From assembly GCA_022772525.1 (NCBI GenBank), contig JALFAD010000010.1, positions 1 to 45,655 on the forward strand: a stretch of 45,655 bases of DNA, in the 5' to 3' direction. Below the pieces are notes generated by a model. The model searched no databases and was not told the origin of the DNA. It worked only from the letters and a program-made list of their open reading frames with translations. Below are positions 33,247-40,426 of the stretch, in pieces; the stretch's first letter is position 1; each line of letters begins with the position of its first letter. The position numbers and the translations under genes are program-made. Source of the DNA: Clostridiales bacterium. Lineage in GTDB: Bacteria; Bacillota; Clostridia; Oscillospirales; Oscillospiraceae.

Positions 33247-34161
33247 GTGAAAAAGCTGAATCGGCTGGACGCTAACCGGCTCAAATCCAAGACCTATTAC
33301 GTGGTCTCCTTTATCATCGTATTCATCCTGGCGTTCCTGTTCGCCTTCCCCCTGTACTGGATCATCACCGGCTCCTTCAAGACCAAACAGGAAATTATGT
33401 CAACCACTCCGGTGTGGTTCCCCTCGGTGTTTACCGGTGCCAACTTTGAAAAGCTGATGAGCAGCCGGTCCGCCCCGCTGTTTGACCTGAAGCTGTTCGG
33501 CTACGTGATCACCGGCCCCACGGTGCCCGCCGCTCTGCGCTGGCTGGTGAACACGGTGTTCATGTCCGTTACCTCCATGCTGCTGACCTGCCTCACCGCC
33601 GCTATGGCCGGCTACGTGCTGGCGAAGAAGCGGTTCTGGGGCCGGGGGCTGATTTTCAGCCTGATTGTCTGCGCCATGGCCCTGCCCAAGCAGGTCATTC
33701 TGATCCCCCTGCTGCGGGAGATGTCCGCTCTGAAAATGTACGACACCATCTGGGCCGTCATCTTCCCCATTGTGGGCTGGCCCTTCGGCGTGTTCCTCCT
33801 CAAGCAGTTTGCCGAGGGCATTCCCACGGAAATGGTGGAGGCCTGCCGCATCGACGGCGCTTCCGAGTGGCGCACCTTTACCGACGTCATGTTCCCCATG
33901 ATCAAGCCCGGCGTGGGCGCCTGCGCCATCTTCACTTTCATCAACTCCTGGAACGACTACTTCATGCAGCTGATTATGCTGACCTCCAGCAAGAACCTGA
34001 CCATCTCCCTTGGTATCGCCACCATGCAGGCGGAGAACTCCACGGACTTTGGCCTGCTGATGGCTGGCTCCGCTTTGGCTTCCGTGCCCATCATCATCGT
34101 GTTCCTGATCTTCCAGAAATACTTCACCAAGGGCATCACCATGGGCGCTGTGAAGGGGTAA
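33247..34161 (+). CDS. ABC sugar permease (CUT1, second subunit)
   Basis: A 304-residue MalG-type permease with six membrane spans and the EAA loop EACRIDGASEWRTFTDVMFPMIKP. It starts at GTG 33247, with AGGAGGGG in the 14-base gap after the first permease. The C-terminus FQKYFTKGITMGAVKG is typical of this subunit. The YhcH-type gene begins after only four bases, confirming the operon. Confidence 0.92.
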   Translation: MKKLNRLDANRLKSKTYYVVSFIIVFILAFLFAFPLYWIITGSFKTKQEIMSTTPVWFPSVFTGANFEKLMSSRSAPLFDLKLFGYVITGPTVPAALRWLVNTVFMSVTSMLLTCLTAAMAGYVLAKKRFWGRGLIFSLIVCAMALPKQVILIPLLREMSALKMYDTIWAVIFPIVGWPFGVFLLKQFAEGIPTEMVEACRIDGASEWRTFTDVMFPMIKPGVGACAIFTFINSWNDYFMQLIMLTSSKNLTISLGIATMQAENSTDFGLLMAGSALASVPIIIVFLIFQKYFTKGITMGAVKG

Positions 34162-34165
34162 GAAC

Positions 34166-34621
34166 ATGATTCTAGCGAGAAACGAACGAGCATCTGACTA
34201 TCTGGGCATCCACCCCAATCTGGACGCGGCGCTGCGGCGGATTACGCCGGAGTTCCTGTCCAGTCTGGGCACTGACCGGGTGGACATTCTCCCGGGGCAG
34301 GTCTGGTGCACCAAATTTACCTACGAGACCGTCCCGGACAGCGAAAGCTTCTTTGAAGCCCATGAAAATTTTCTGGATATTCACCTGATGCTGGAGGGCT
34401 GCGAGCGGGTGGAGATTGCCTCCCCCAGCTGCCTGCAGCGGTTTGAAAGCAAGCCGGAGAACGACTTTTATGCCTATCACGGGGCAGGGCAGCACAAGCT
34501 GGTGCTTGCGCCCGGAGATTTTCTGGTGGTCTGGCCCGACGATGCCCACAAAATCAAAATGATGCTTACGCGCCCGGAAACCGTGACCAAGGCCGTGTTC
34601 AAGGTGAAGATTCACGAATAA
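34166..34621 (+). CDS. nanQ: YhcH/YjgK/YiaL family protein (NanQ-like anomerase)
   Basis: A 151-residue cupin-like protein of the DUF386 family. The key segments are FEAHENFLDIHLMLEG and LAPGDFLVVWPDDAHKIKM, with the conserved His, Asp and Glu of the metal site. Family members in nan operons speed the conversion of alpha- to beta-sialic acid or related anomers so that the lyase and transport work well. It lies between the permease and lyase genes with gaps of four and 13 bases. The symbol is by family and context; direct activity is not shown. Confidence 0.82.
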   Translation: MILARNERASDYLGIHPNLDAALRRITPEFLSSLGTDRVDILPGQVWCTKFTYETVPDSESFFEAHENFLDIHLMLEGCERVEIASPSCLQRFESKPENDFYAYHGAGQHKLVLAPGDFLVVWPDDAHKIKMMLTRPETVTKAVFKVKIHE

Positions 34622-34634
34622 GGAGAGAATTAAC

Positions 34635-35543
34635 ATGAAGGACATTACGAAATATCAGGGCATTTTCCCTGCGTTCTACGCCTGCTACGATGCCGAGGGT
34701 GGCATCAACCCTGAGGCCGTCCGGGCACTGACCCGGTGGTTCATCGAAAAGGGCGTCAAGGGCGTTTACGTCGGCGGCTCCTCCGGCGAGTGCATCTACC
34801 AGAGCAAGGAAGAACGCAAGGTGGTGCTGGAGAACGTCATGGCGGAGGCCAAGGGCAAGCTGACCGTTATCGCCCACGTGGCCTGCAACAACACCGCCGA
34901 CTCTCAGGAGCTGGCTGCCCATGCCGAGAGTCTGGGCGTGGATGCCATCGCGTCCATCCCTCCCATCTACTTCCATCTGCCCCCCTACGCCATCGCCAAG
35001 TACTGGAATGACATTTCCGACGCGGCTCCCAACACCGATTTCATCATTTACAACATCCCCCAGTTGGCGGGCGTGGCGCTGAATGTGCCCCTGCTGAAGG
35101 AAATGCTGAAAAATCCCCGCTGCATTGGCGTCAAGAATTCCTCCATGCCCACGCAGGATATCCAGATGTGGCGTGACGAGGGCGCCATTGTGTTCAACGG
35201 CCCGGATGAGCAGCTGATCTCCGGTCTGGTCATGGGCGCAATCGGCGGCATCGGCGGCACCTACGGCGCGATGCCGGAGCTGTACCTGAAGCTCTATCAG
35301 TGCGTCAAGGAAGGCCGTCTGGACACCGCGGTGGAGATTCAGAACGACTGCTGCCGGATCATCTACAAGCTGTGCTCCGGTCACGGCAATATGTACGCCA
35401 TGATTAAGGAAGTTCTGCGGAAAATGGGCTGCCCCGACTGCGGCAGCGTCCGTGCGCCGCTGGCGGAGCTGGTCGAAAGCGATTACCCCATCGCCGACGA
35501 GTGCGTCGCCATGATTCAGGCGGCGATCGCCAAGTATTGCTGA
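34635..35543 (+). CDS. nanA: N-acetylneuraminate lyase
   Basis: A 302-residue class I aldolase that splits Neu5Ac into ManNAc and pyruvate. It has the substrate-carboxylate loop YVGGSSGE, the catalytic Tyr139 in FIIYNIPQ and the Schiff-base Lys167 in CIGVKNSS, close to the positions in E. coli NanA, and GGIGGTYGAMPEL in the C-terminal half. AGGAGAG precedes the start. This gene defines the locus as sialic-acid utilisation. ManNAc formed here is the substrate of the AGE epimerase on the other strand. Confidence 0.94.
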   Translation: MKDITKYQGIFPAFYACYDAEGGINPEAVRALTRWFIEKGVKGVYVGGSSGECIYQSKEERKVVLENVMAEAKGKLTVIAHVACNNTADSQELAAHAESLGVDAIASIPPIYFHLPPYAIAKYWNDISDAAPNTDFIIYNIPQLAGVALNVPLLKEMLKNPRCIGVKNSSMPTQDIQMWRDEGAIVFNGPDEQLISGLVMGAIGGIGGTYGAMPELYLKLYQCVKEGRLDTAVEIQNDCCRIIYKLCSGHGNMYAMIKEVLRKMGCPDCGSVRAPLAELVESDYPIADECVAMIQAAIAKYC

Positions 35544-35559
35544 GCGGCAAGCTGCCGCT
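35543..35559. repeat. Short hairpin at the nanA stop
   Basis: AGCGGCA pairs with TGCCGCT across a three-base loop, starting at the last base of the nanA stop codon. It has no T run; it may protect the transcript end. Confidence 0.4.
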
Positions 35560-35632
35560 GACAATGCGTGCCGGGCGGGTGTATTGTCATTACGCCGTTG
35601 GGTATGGCTCGGTATCGTCACATAATGCTCGC

Positions 35633-35657
35633 AGGGGTGGGTCATTGACCCGCCCCT
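35633..35657. repeat. GC-rich palindrome (REP-like)
   Basis: AGGGGTGGGTCA (35633-35644) and TGACCCGCCCCT (35646-35657) pair over 12 positions with one wobble and a one-base centre. It stands in the 137-base gap before the DUF218 gene, and its GGGTGGGTC type resembles dispersed palindromes of this bacterial group. Confidence 0.55.
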
Positions 35658-35680
35658 AAGCGCTGTAAATGAGGGAACCT

Positions 35681-36331
35681 ATGGATTTTCTGGAACCGCT
35701 GCAAGTGATCTGGGATTATCTGGGGATGCACCAGCCCCCGGAAACAGCCGACGTGATTGTTGGCTTCGGTAATTTTAATACCAATATCGCCCGGCGGGCA
35801 GCGGAACTTTACCTTCAGGGCCTTGCTCCGTTGGTGCTGTTCACCGGCGGGCTGGGCCGGAACACGGAGGGACTGCTGCCGGAGCCGGAAGCCGTCCGCT
35901 TTGCACGGGTCGCGATGGAATGCGGTGTGCCCGAAAAGGCCATTGTGCAGGAACCCAATTCCGCCAACACTGCCGAGAATATTCTCTTTACCCGGCGGCT
36001 GCTGGAGGAGCGGGACATTCCCCACCACCGGATTCTGGGGGTGCATCAGCCCTTTATGGAGCGGCGCATCACCGCCGCAATGGGGGTTTACTGGCCCGAA
36101 CAAGCCTTCCGGGTTACCTCTCCCCAGATATCCATCCCTGACTATCTGGCGGATGCCCAAAAGCAGGGCATTACGGAAAACGCTGCGGTCAGCGTCATTG
36201 TGGGGGACTTCCAGAGGATGGACCTCTACGCGAAAAAAGGCTACCAGACGCCCCAGTACATTCCGCCGGAAGCGTGGGAGGCGTTCCACCGGCTGGTGGA
36301 AATGGGCTTTGATACACAATTGGCGAAATAG
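35681..36331 (+). CDS. DUF218 (YdcF/ElyC/SanA) family protein
   Basis: A 216-residue Rossmann-like protein. Family segments are ADVIVGFGNFNTNIARRAAELYLQGLAPLVLFTGGLG near the N-terminus, the acidic NSANTAENILFTRRLLEE and the HQPFMERRITAA region. ElyC/SanA members are linked to envelope integrity, but this one has no membrane anchor and is closer to cytoplasmic YdcF. Its role in the nan locus is unknown. GAGGG five bases upstream favours ATG 35681 over ATG 35669. Confidence 0.78.
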   Translation: MDFLEPLQVIWDYLGMHQPPETADVIVGFGNFNTNIARRAAELYLQGLAPLVLFTGGLGRNTEGLLPEPEAVRFARVAMECGVPEKAIVQEPNSANTAENILFTRRLLEERDIPHHRILGVHQPFMERRITAAMGVYWPEQAFRVTSPQISIPDYLADAQKQGITENAAVSVIVGDFQRMDLYAKKGYQTPQYIPPEAWEAFHRLVEMGFDTQLAK

Positions 36332-36384
36332 GTAAAATCTTTCCGCGAACTCATGCTGTAATCGTTAAAAATGACAAAAGACAG

Positions 36385-36402
36385 TTGATATTGATATTGA
36401 TT
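36385..36402 (+). repeat. Three tandem TTGATA-type hexamers
   Basis: TTGATA, TTGATA and TTGATT lie end to end upstream of the kinase gene; the last forms the -35 box of the proposed promoter. They could be regulator half-sites or a chance repeat. Confidence 0.5.
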
Positions 36403-36424
36403 CTCTGTGCAGTTGTGTTATGAT
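36397..36424 (+). promoter_or_regulatory. Promoter of the kinase-nagB operon
   Basis: TTGATT (36397-36402), a 16-base spacer and TATGAT (36419-36424), the latter with the TGT extension (36416-36418) of extended -10 promoters. The start codon follows about 35 bases later with AGGAGG. Confidence 0.5.
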
Positions 36425-36459
36425 ATTCTCAAAGAAAATAAAAAACAGGAGGAATTTCC

Positions 36460-37842
36460 ATGCAGTACTTAGGCATTGAATACCAGATGAAGCATCCGCC
36501 CAAGCTGGATCCGACCTTCATTCCCTTCGGCGTCTGGCGGGAAGCCTACCTGAAGGGCGCGGAAAAGCCCATTGCCATCGCGCTGGAACGCGACAAGGGC
36601 CGTATTTCCGTCCACAGAACCTTTATCCACGGCACCCCCGAAATGGCAGAGGCGGACTACCGCTATGTTGAGCGGTACTTGAAGTTCCTGCTCTGGTCCA
36701 CCGGCGGCTTCCGCGTGAGCGTCTGCGGCTGCTCCGAACTGGCAAAGAAGCTGCAGAAAGCCTACCATCCCAGCGGCGAGCGGGCTTTTGATTACGGCTT
36801 CGTAGATCAGCTCTACGAGGAGAAGCTGGAAATTCTGGATCTGCCGCTGGATGCCTGCCCCGCTGCCAATGAGGTTGCGGAACCCATGGGCGGACATTTG
36901 GACGGCTGCCGCATCGGCTTTGACGCGGGCGGCTCCGACCGGAAGGTCTCCGCTGTCATCGACGGCGAGTGCGTCTACTCCGAGGAAGTGGTCTGGTTCC
37001 CCAAGCTGAACGAGGACCCCGATTACCACTATGGTCACATTGTGGAGGCATTTAAGACTGCCGCTTCCAAAATGCCCCGGGTGGACGCCATCGGCGTTTC
37101 CTCCGCCGGTGACTTCATCGGCAACGAACCCCGGGTGGCTTCCCTGTTCATCAAAGTGCCCCGGGAGAAGTGGGACAAGGTCAAGACCATCTACGACCGG
37201 GCTGCCGCCGCAATCGACCCCAACATTCCCATTCTGGTCGCCAATGACGGCGATGTGTCCGCCCTGGCGGGCGCCATGGGCCTGGGCAAGGGCAACCTGA
37301 TGGGCATTGCCATGGGCACCTCCGAGGCCGTGGGCTACGTGGATAAGGATCAGAACGTGCTGGGCTGGATCAACGAGCTGGCGTTCGCCCCTGTTGACCT
37401 GCAATCCGGCGCCATGCAGGACGAGTGGAGTACCGACTACGGCGTGGGCTGCAAGTACTTCTCTCAGGACGCCGTCATCAAGCTGGCTCCCGCTGCCGGG
37501 ATTGAGATTCCGGAGGAATTGTCTCTGGCGGAGAAGCTGAAATTTGTCCAGAAGCTCATGGAAGCCGACGACCCCCGCGCCATCGCCATTTTTGAAACCA
37601 TCGGCGCGTACTTTGCCTACACTACCGTGCTGTACGCCCAGTTCTATGACATCGACTACATGATGCTGATGGGCCGGGTCATGTCCGGTAAGGGCGGCGA
37701 CACCATTTTGAAGGTCTGCAACGAGATTCTGGCGGAGGAATACCCCGAACTGGCGAAGAAGTGCACCGTCACCCTGCCCGATGAGAAGATGCGCCGGGTG
37801 GGGCAGTCCGTGGCAGCGGCATCCCTGCCCAAGATTCGTTAA
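36460..37842 (+). CDS. ASKHA/ROK-like sugar kinase, probable GlcNAc or ManNAc kinase
   Basis: A 460-residue protein. The C-terminal 310 residues are an ASKHA-fold sugar kinase: phosphate-1 loop CRIGFDAGGSDRKV (Asp155), IPILVANDGDVSALAGA with the probable catalytic Asp, and the adenosine/phosphate-2 loop MGIAMGTSEAVGY. The N-terminal 145 residues are an extra domain with no motif that I know. The CXCGXXGC zinc site of classic ROK kinases is absent. With AGE acting on free ManNAc, a GlcNAc kinase is needed, and this is the only candidate in the window. It forms an operon with nagB, 27 bases downstream. Confidence 0.72.
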   Translation: MQYLGIEYQMKHPPKLDPTFIPFGVWREAYLKGAEKPIAIALERDKGRISVHRTFIHGTPEMAEADYRYVERYLKFLLWSTGGFRVSVCGCSELAKKLQKAYHPSGERAFDYGFVDQLYEEKLEILDLPLDACPAANEVAEPMGGHLDGCRIGFDAGGSDRKVSAVIDGECVYSEEVVWFPKLNEDPDYHYGHIVEAFKTAASKMPRVDAIGVSSAGDFIGNEPRVASLFIKVPREKWDKVKTIYDRAAAAIDPNIPILVANDGDVSALAGAMGLGKGNLMGIAMGTSEAVGYVDKDQNVLGWINELAFAPVDLQSGAMQDEWSTDYGVGCKYFSQDAVIKLAPAAGIEIPEELSLAEKLKFVQKLMEADDPRAIAIFETIGAYFAYTTVLYAQFYDIDYMMLMGRVMSGKGGDTILKVCNEILAEEYPELAKKCTVTLPDEKMRRVGQSVAAASLPKIR

Positions 37843-37869
37843 AAATAGAGAAACTGCGAGGAATATACT

Positions 37870-38607
37870 ATGAGATTGATTATTGCAAAAGATTATGCGG
37901 ATGTCAGCCGAAAGGCCGCCAACATCATCGCCGCCCAGATCTACCTGAAGCCCGACTGCGTGCTGGGCCTTGCCACCGGCTCCAGCCCTGTGGGCACCTA
38001 CAAGGAGCTGATTGCCAAATATGAGGCCGGCGACCTGGACTTCTCTCAGGTCAGAACCGTGAATCTGGACGAATATGTGGGCCTGCCCAAGGATCACGAC
38101 CAGAGCTATGCCTATTTTATGCGCACCAACCTGTTCGATCATGTGAATATCGATCAGGCCAATTGCAACATCCCCAACGGCATGAACCCCGATGCCGCCG
38201 CGGAGTGCGCCCGGTATGATGCCGTCATTGATTCCTTCGGCGGCGCGGACTTACAGCTGCTGGGCCTTGGCCCCAACGGTCACATCGGCTTCAATGAGCC
38301 TGCTGACGCCTTCGTCAAGGGCACCAACTACGTCAAGCTTACCGACTCCACCATCGACGCCAACCAGCGCTTCTTCGCCAAGCGGGAGGATGTCCCCACC
38401 CATGCCTACACCATGGGCATCGGCTCCATCATGAAGGCAAAGCGGGTGCTGCTGGTGTGCAACGGCGAAAATAAGGCTCAGGCCGTGAAGGACTGCTTCT
38501 TCGGCCCCATCAAGCCTCAGGCCCCCGGCTCCATTTTGCAGCTGCATCCGGATTTCACGCTGGTAGCAGACGAAGCTGCTCTGTCCCTGGTAAAGGATCT
38601 GCTGTAA
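37870..38607 (+). CDS. nagB: Glucosamine-6-phosphate deaminase
   Basis: A 245-residue enzyme that converts glucosamine-6-P to fructose-6-P and ammonia, the entry to glycolysis. It shows GLATGSSPVGTYKEL (phosphate loop), VNLDEYVGL with the catalytic Asp, GLGPNGHIGFNEPA with the catalytic His, and THAYTMGIGSIMKAK. The length suits the monomeric or small clostridial type. GAGGAAT precedes the ATG. The deacetylase NagA, which must act before it, is not in the window. Confidence 0.95.
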   Translation: MRLIIAKDYADVSRKAANIIAAQIYLKPDCVLGLATGSSPVGTYKELIAKYEAGDLDFSQVRTVNLDEYVGLPKDHDQSYAYFMRTNLFDHVNIDQANCNIPNGMNPDAAAECARYDAVIDSFGGADLQLLGLGPNGHIGFNEPADAFVKGTNYVKLTDSTIDANQRFFAKREDVPTHAYTMGIGSIMKAKRVLLVCNGENKAQAVKDCFFGPIKPQAPGSILQLHPDFTLVADEAALSLVKDLL

Positions 38608-38616
38608 CCGAAAATG

Positions 38617-38661
38617 AAAAGGAGGCTGCCGAAAAGCGGGCGTCCGTAAAACAGTTATTCC
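38617..38661. repeat. Left inverted repeat of a 1.1-kb element
   Basis: AAAAGGAGGCT (38617-38627) and GCGGGCGTCCGTAAAACAGT plus TATTCC (38636-38661) recur in inverted form at 39664-39709 with three differences in the inner part. The pair encloses the membrane-protein gene and the transposase relic. Confidence 0.7.
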
Positions 38662-38713
38662 ATGAATTATTTATTACGGCATCTGTCAGGGAATGCCACT
38701 CGGAGATACACTA

Positions 38714-39094
38714 ATGAAACGATTTGACATGATGCAAGCTGCGAAGAAGTTGACCCGTTTCTTAAAATCACACTTTCCCATCTCTTCCTCCTACCATTTC
38801 CTCTATGGCATCTTGGGAGTCTTTCTGATTTACAACGGCTTTTCTCTGGAGCCTGTCCTAAATGCCTCCAGAGGACTTGTCATAATTGTGGCGCTGATAT
38901 CCCTGCTGCCGCTGGTACTGATTCCATTGTTCGGCGGGAAAAAATACTTGGTTGGCAGCAGAAACTGGATGGTGTTTGGAATGGTTACCGCTTTGATGGT
39001 CGCTGGTTGCTTCGGGTGGTTGGAGATACCGCTGGTGTTGTTGGTGCTTGCCTTTGGATTGAGTGGTATTTTATTTCAAATATTCAAAAAATGA
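38714..39094 (+). CDS. Small membrane protein of unknown function
   Basis: A 126-residue protein with a basic N-terminal end and three to four hydrophobic spans (YHFLYGILGVFLIYNGF, GLVIIVALISLLPLVLIPLF, WMVFGMVTALMVAGCFGW, IPLVLLVLAFGLSGILF). I do not recognise the family. GGAGA with a seven-base spacer supports ATG 38714; ATG 38693 upstream lacks a site. It lies inside the inverted-repeat element and is AT-richer than nagB, so it may be cargo of a former mobile element. Confidence 0.6.
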   Translation: MKRFDMMQAAKKLTRFLKSHFPISSSYHFLYGILGVFLIYNGFSLEPVLNASRGLVIIVALISLLPLVLIPLFGGKKYLVGSRNWMVFGMVTALMVAGCFGWLEIPLVLLVLAFGLSGILFQIFKK

Positions 39095-39230
39095 CGCATT
39101 TGATATAAATAATATGCGGGAATTCTATTTGCTTCAAATGTACCCATACCCATTTTCACACCATCAAGCACTTCGTTACTCTGCTGCAATCGCTAAGGGA
39201 ATTTGATGGAATTAAAAATACCGGCTTGAA

Positions 39231-39250
39231 TGACCCCAAAAAGTTAGACA
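39231..39250 (-). repeat. IS150-type terminal inverted repeat
   Basis: TGACCCCAAAAAGTTAGACA has the form of IS3/IS150-group ends. It lies just beyond the stop codon of the transposase fragment, in the expected orientation for the right end of an element read on the reverse strand. Confidence 0.6.
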
Positions 39251-39271
39251 AATATTTCTAACTCAAATTGT

Positions 39272-39400
39272 TCAAGCAGCCGAAAGGGCTTGCTGCCTGT
39301 GAACCGCAGACGGCAAGTCCTTAAGTCTTGCCTTAATTCGTCTGTTGTAGTAATCAATGTACGCAATAAGCTCTTGCATGATTATATGAAACGTCATTGT
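39272..39400 (-). pseudogene. 3' fragment of an IS3/IS150-family transposase (OrfB)
   Basis: On the reverse strand the last codons read QELIAYIDYYNRRIKARLKDLPSAV and end in HRQQALSAA-stop, the typical C-terminus of IS150-group OrfB integrases (YIDYYN...RIK.KLKGLSPV). The catalytic DDE region and OrfA are missing; the frame is lost upstream near 39400. The terminal repeat at 39231-39250 belongs to the same relic. Confidence 0.75.
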
Positions 39401-39653
39401 AAAACCCTTTGGAACAAAGGGCGCATTTCTATACGGGGTAATCCCAGTATGTGCGCTCTATGAGACCGAACACCCCGGAAAGCTGAATGTCCGGGCTGTT
39501 TTGCGTCGCTATGTTCCGAACAAGGGGTTACATACTTTGCGCCGCGAAAGCGGCTATCCCCTGTGGACTTTCCGTCCGCAAGCGGTTTTGACAAACCGTT
39601 CGCCGCCAGCAAGTTTGAAGATTAGACATAAACAAATCCTCCGTATGATCTGA
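39390..39653 (+). other. Unexplained 87-codon open frame without a clear start
   Basis: From 39390 to the TGA at 39651 the forward strand stays open and reads, in part, CALYETEHPGKLNVRAVLRR and GLHTLRRESGYPLWTFRPQA. The composition looks protein-like, but no start codon with a ribosome site is present and it partly overlaps the transposase relic. It may be the tail of a lost gene carried by the former mobile element, or chance. Confidence 0.35.
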
Positions 39654-39668
39654 ATCATACGGAGGATT
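39635..39668. terminator. Perfect 15-bp palindrome, possible liv terminator
   Basis: AATCCTCCGTATGAT (39635-39649) and ATCATACGGAGGATT (39654-39668) flank a CTGA loop. On the reverse strand it is followed by TGTTTATGTC and lies 51 bases beyond the livF stop, so it may end the liv transcript. It also adjoins the right inverted repeat of the relic element and could be part of it. Confidence 0.55.
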
Positions 39669-39709
39669 AACTGTTTTACGGATACCCGCCTAAAAGCAAG
39701 CCTCCTTTT
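39664..39709. repeat. Right inverted repeat of the 1.1-kb element
   Basis: The reverse complement of this strip reads AAAAGGAGGCT, a variable middle, then GCGGGTATCCGTAAAACAGT and TAATCC, matching the left copy at 38617-38661. No clear target-site duplication is visible outside the repeats. Confidence 0.7.
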
Positions 39710-39718
39710 TTCGCGTAA

Positions 39719-40426
39719 TTAGGTTCCTAGGTATGCTGCCTTCACGGCCTCGTTGCTCAGGAGCTCCGCGCCGGTGCCTGTCAGGGTGATGCGGCCGGTT
39801 TCCATAACATAGCCCCGGTCGGCGGTTTTCAGAGCCATGTTGGCGTTCTGCTCGATGAGCAGCACCGTTACGCCCTGCTTATTGATTTCCTTGATGATGT
39901 CAAAAATGCCCCGGACGATGATGGGGGCGAGCCCCAGAGAGGGTTCGTCCATCATGATGACCTTGGGGCGGCTCATGAGCGCCCGGCCCACCGCCAGCAT
40001 CTGCTGCTCGCCGCCGGACAGGGTGCCGCCGGCCTGCCAGGAGCGCTCCTTCAGACGGGGGAACAGGTCAAAGACCCAGTTTAAGTCGTCGGTCAGATCG
40101 TCCTTGCGGAGGTACGCGCCGATTTTCAGGTTTTCCAGCACCGTCATGTCCGGGAAAATCCGCCGTCCCTCAGGAACCAGCGTGATGCCCCGGGAGACGA
40201 TCAGGTTGGAGTCCTTGCCGGTGATGTCCTCGCCCTGAAAGGTGATGGCGCCCGCGCTGGGCTTTACCAGTCCGGCGATGGCCCGCAGGGTCGAGCTTTT
40301 GCCCGCGCCATTGGCGCCGATCAGGGTGACGATTTCTCCCTCGGGCACATCCAGCGAAATGCCCTTGACGGCTTCGATGCCGCCGTAGTGCACCTGCAAG
40401 TCCCGAATTTCCAGAATATTATTCAT
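39719..40426 (-). CDS. livF: Branched-chain amino-acid ABC transporter ATPase LivF
   Basis: A 235-residue ATP-binding subunit. It has Walker A GANGAGKSS, the signature GTLSGGEQQMLAVGRALM, Walker B KVIMMDEPSLGL and the short LivF form without the C-terminal extension of LivG. It powers uptake of leucine, isoleucine, valine or related amino acids with LivG. Its start overlaps the livG stop by eight bases. Last gene of the operon. Confidence 0.93.
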   Translation of the reverse strand: MNNILEIRDLQVHYGGIEAVKGISLDVPEGEIVTLIGANGAGKSSTLRAIAGLVKPSAGAITFQGEDITGKDSNLIVSRGITLVPEGRRIFPDMTVLENLKIGAYLRKDDLTDDLNWVFDLFPRLKERSWQAGGTLSGGEQQMLAVGRALMSRPKVIMMDEPSLGLAPIIVRGIFDIIKEINKQGVTVLLIEQNANMALKTADRGYVMETGRITLTGTGAELLSNEAVKAAYLGT

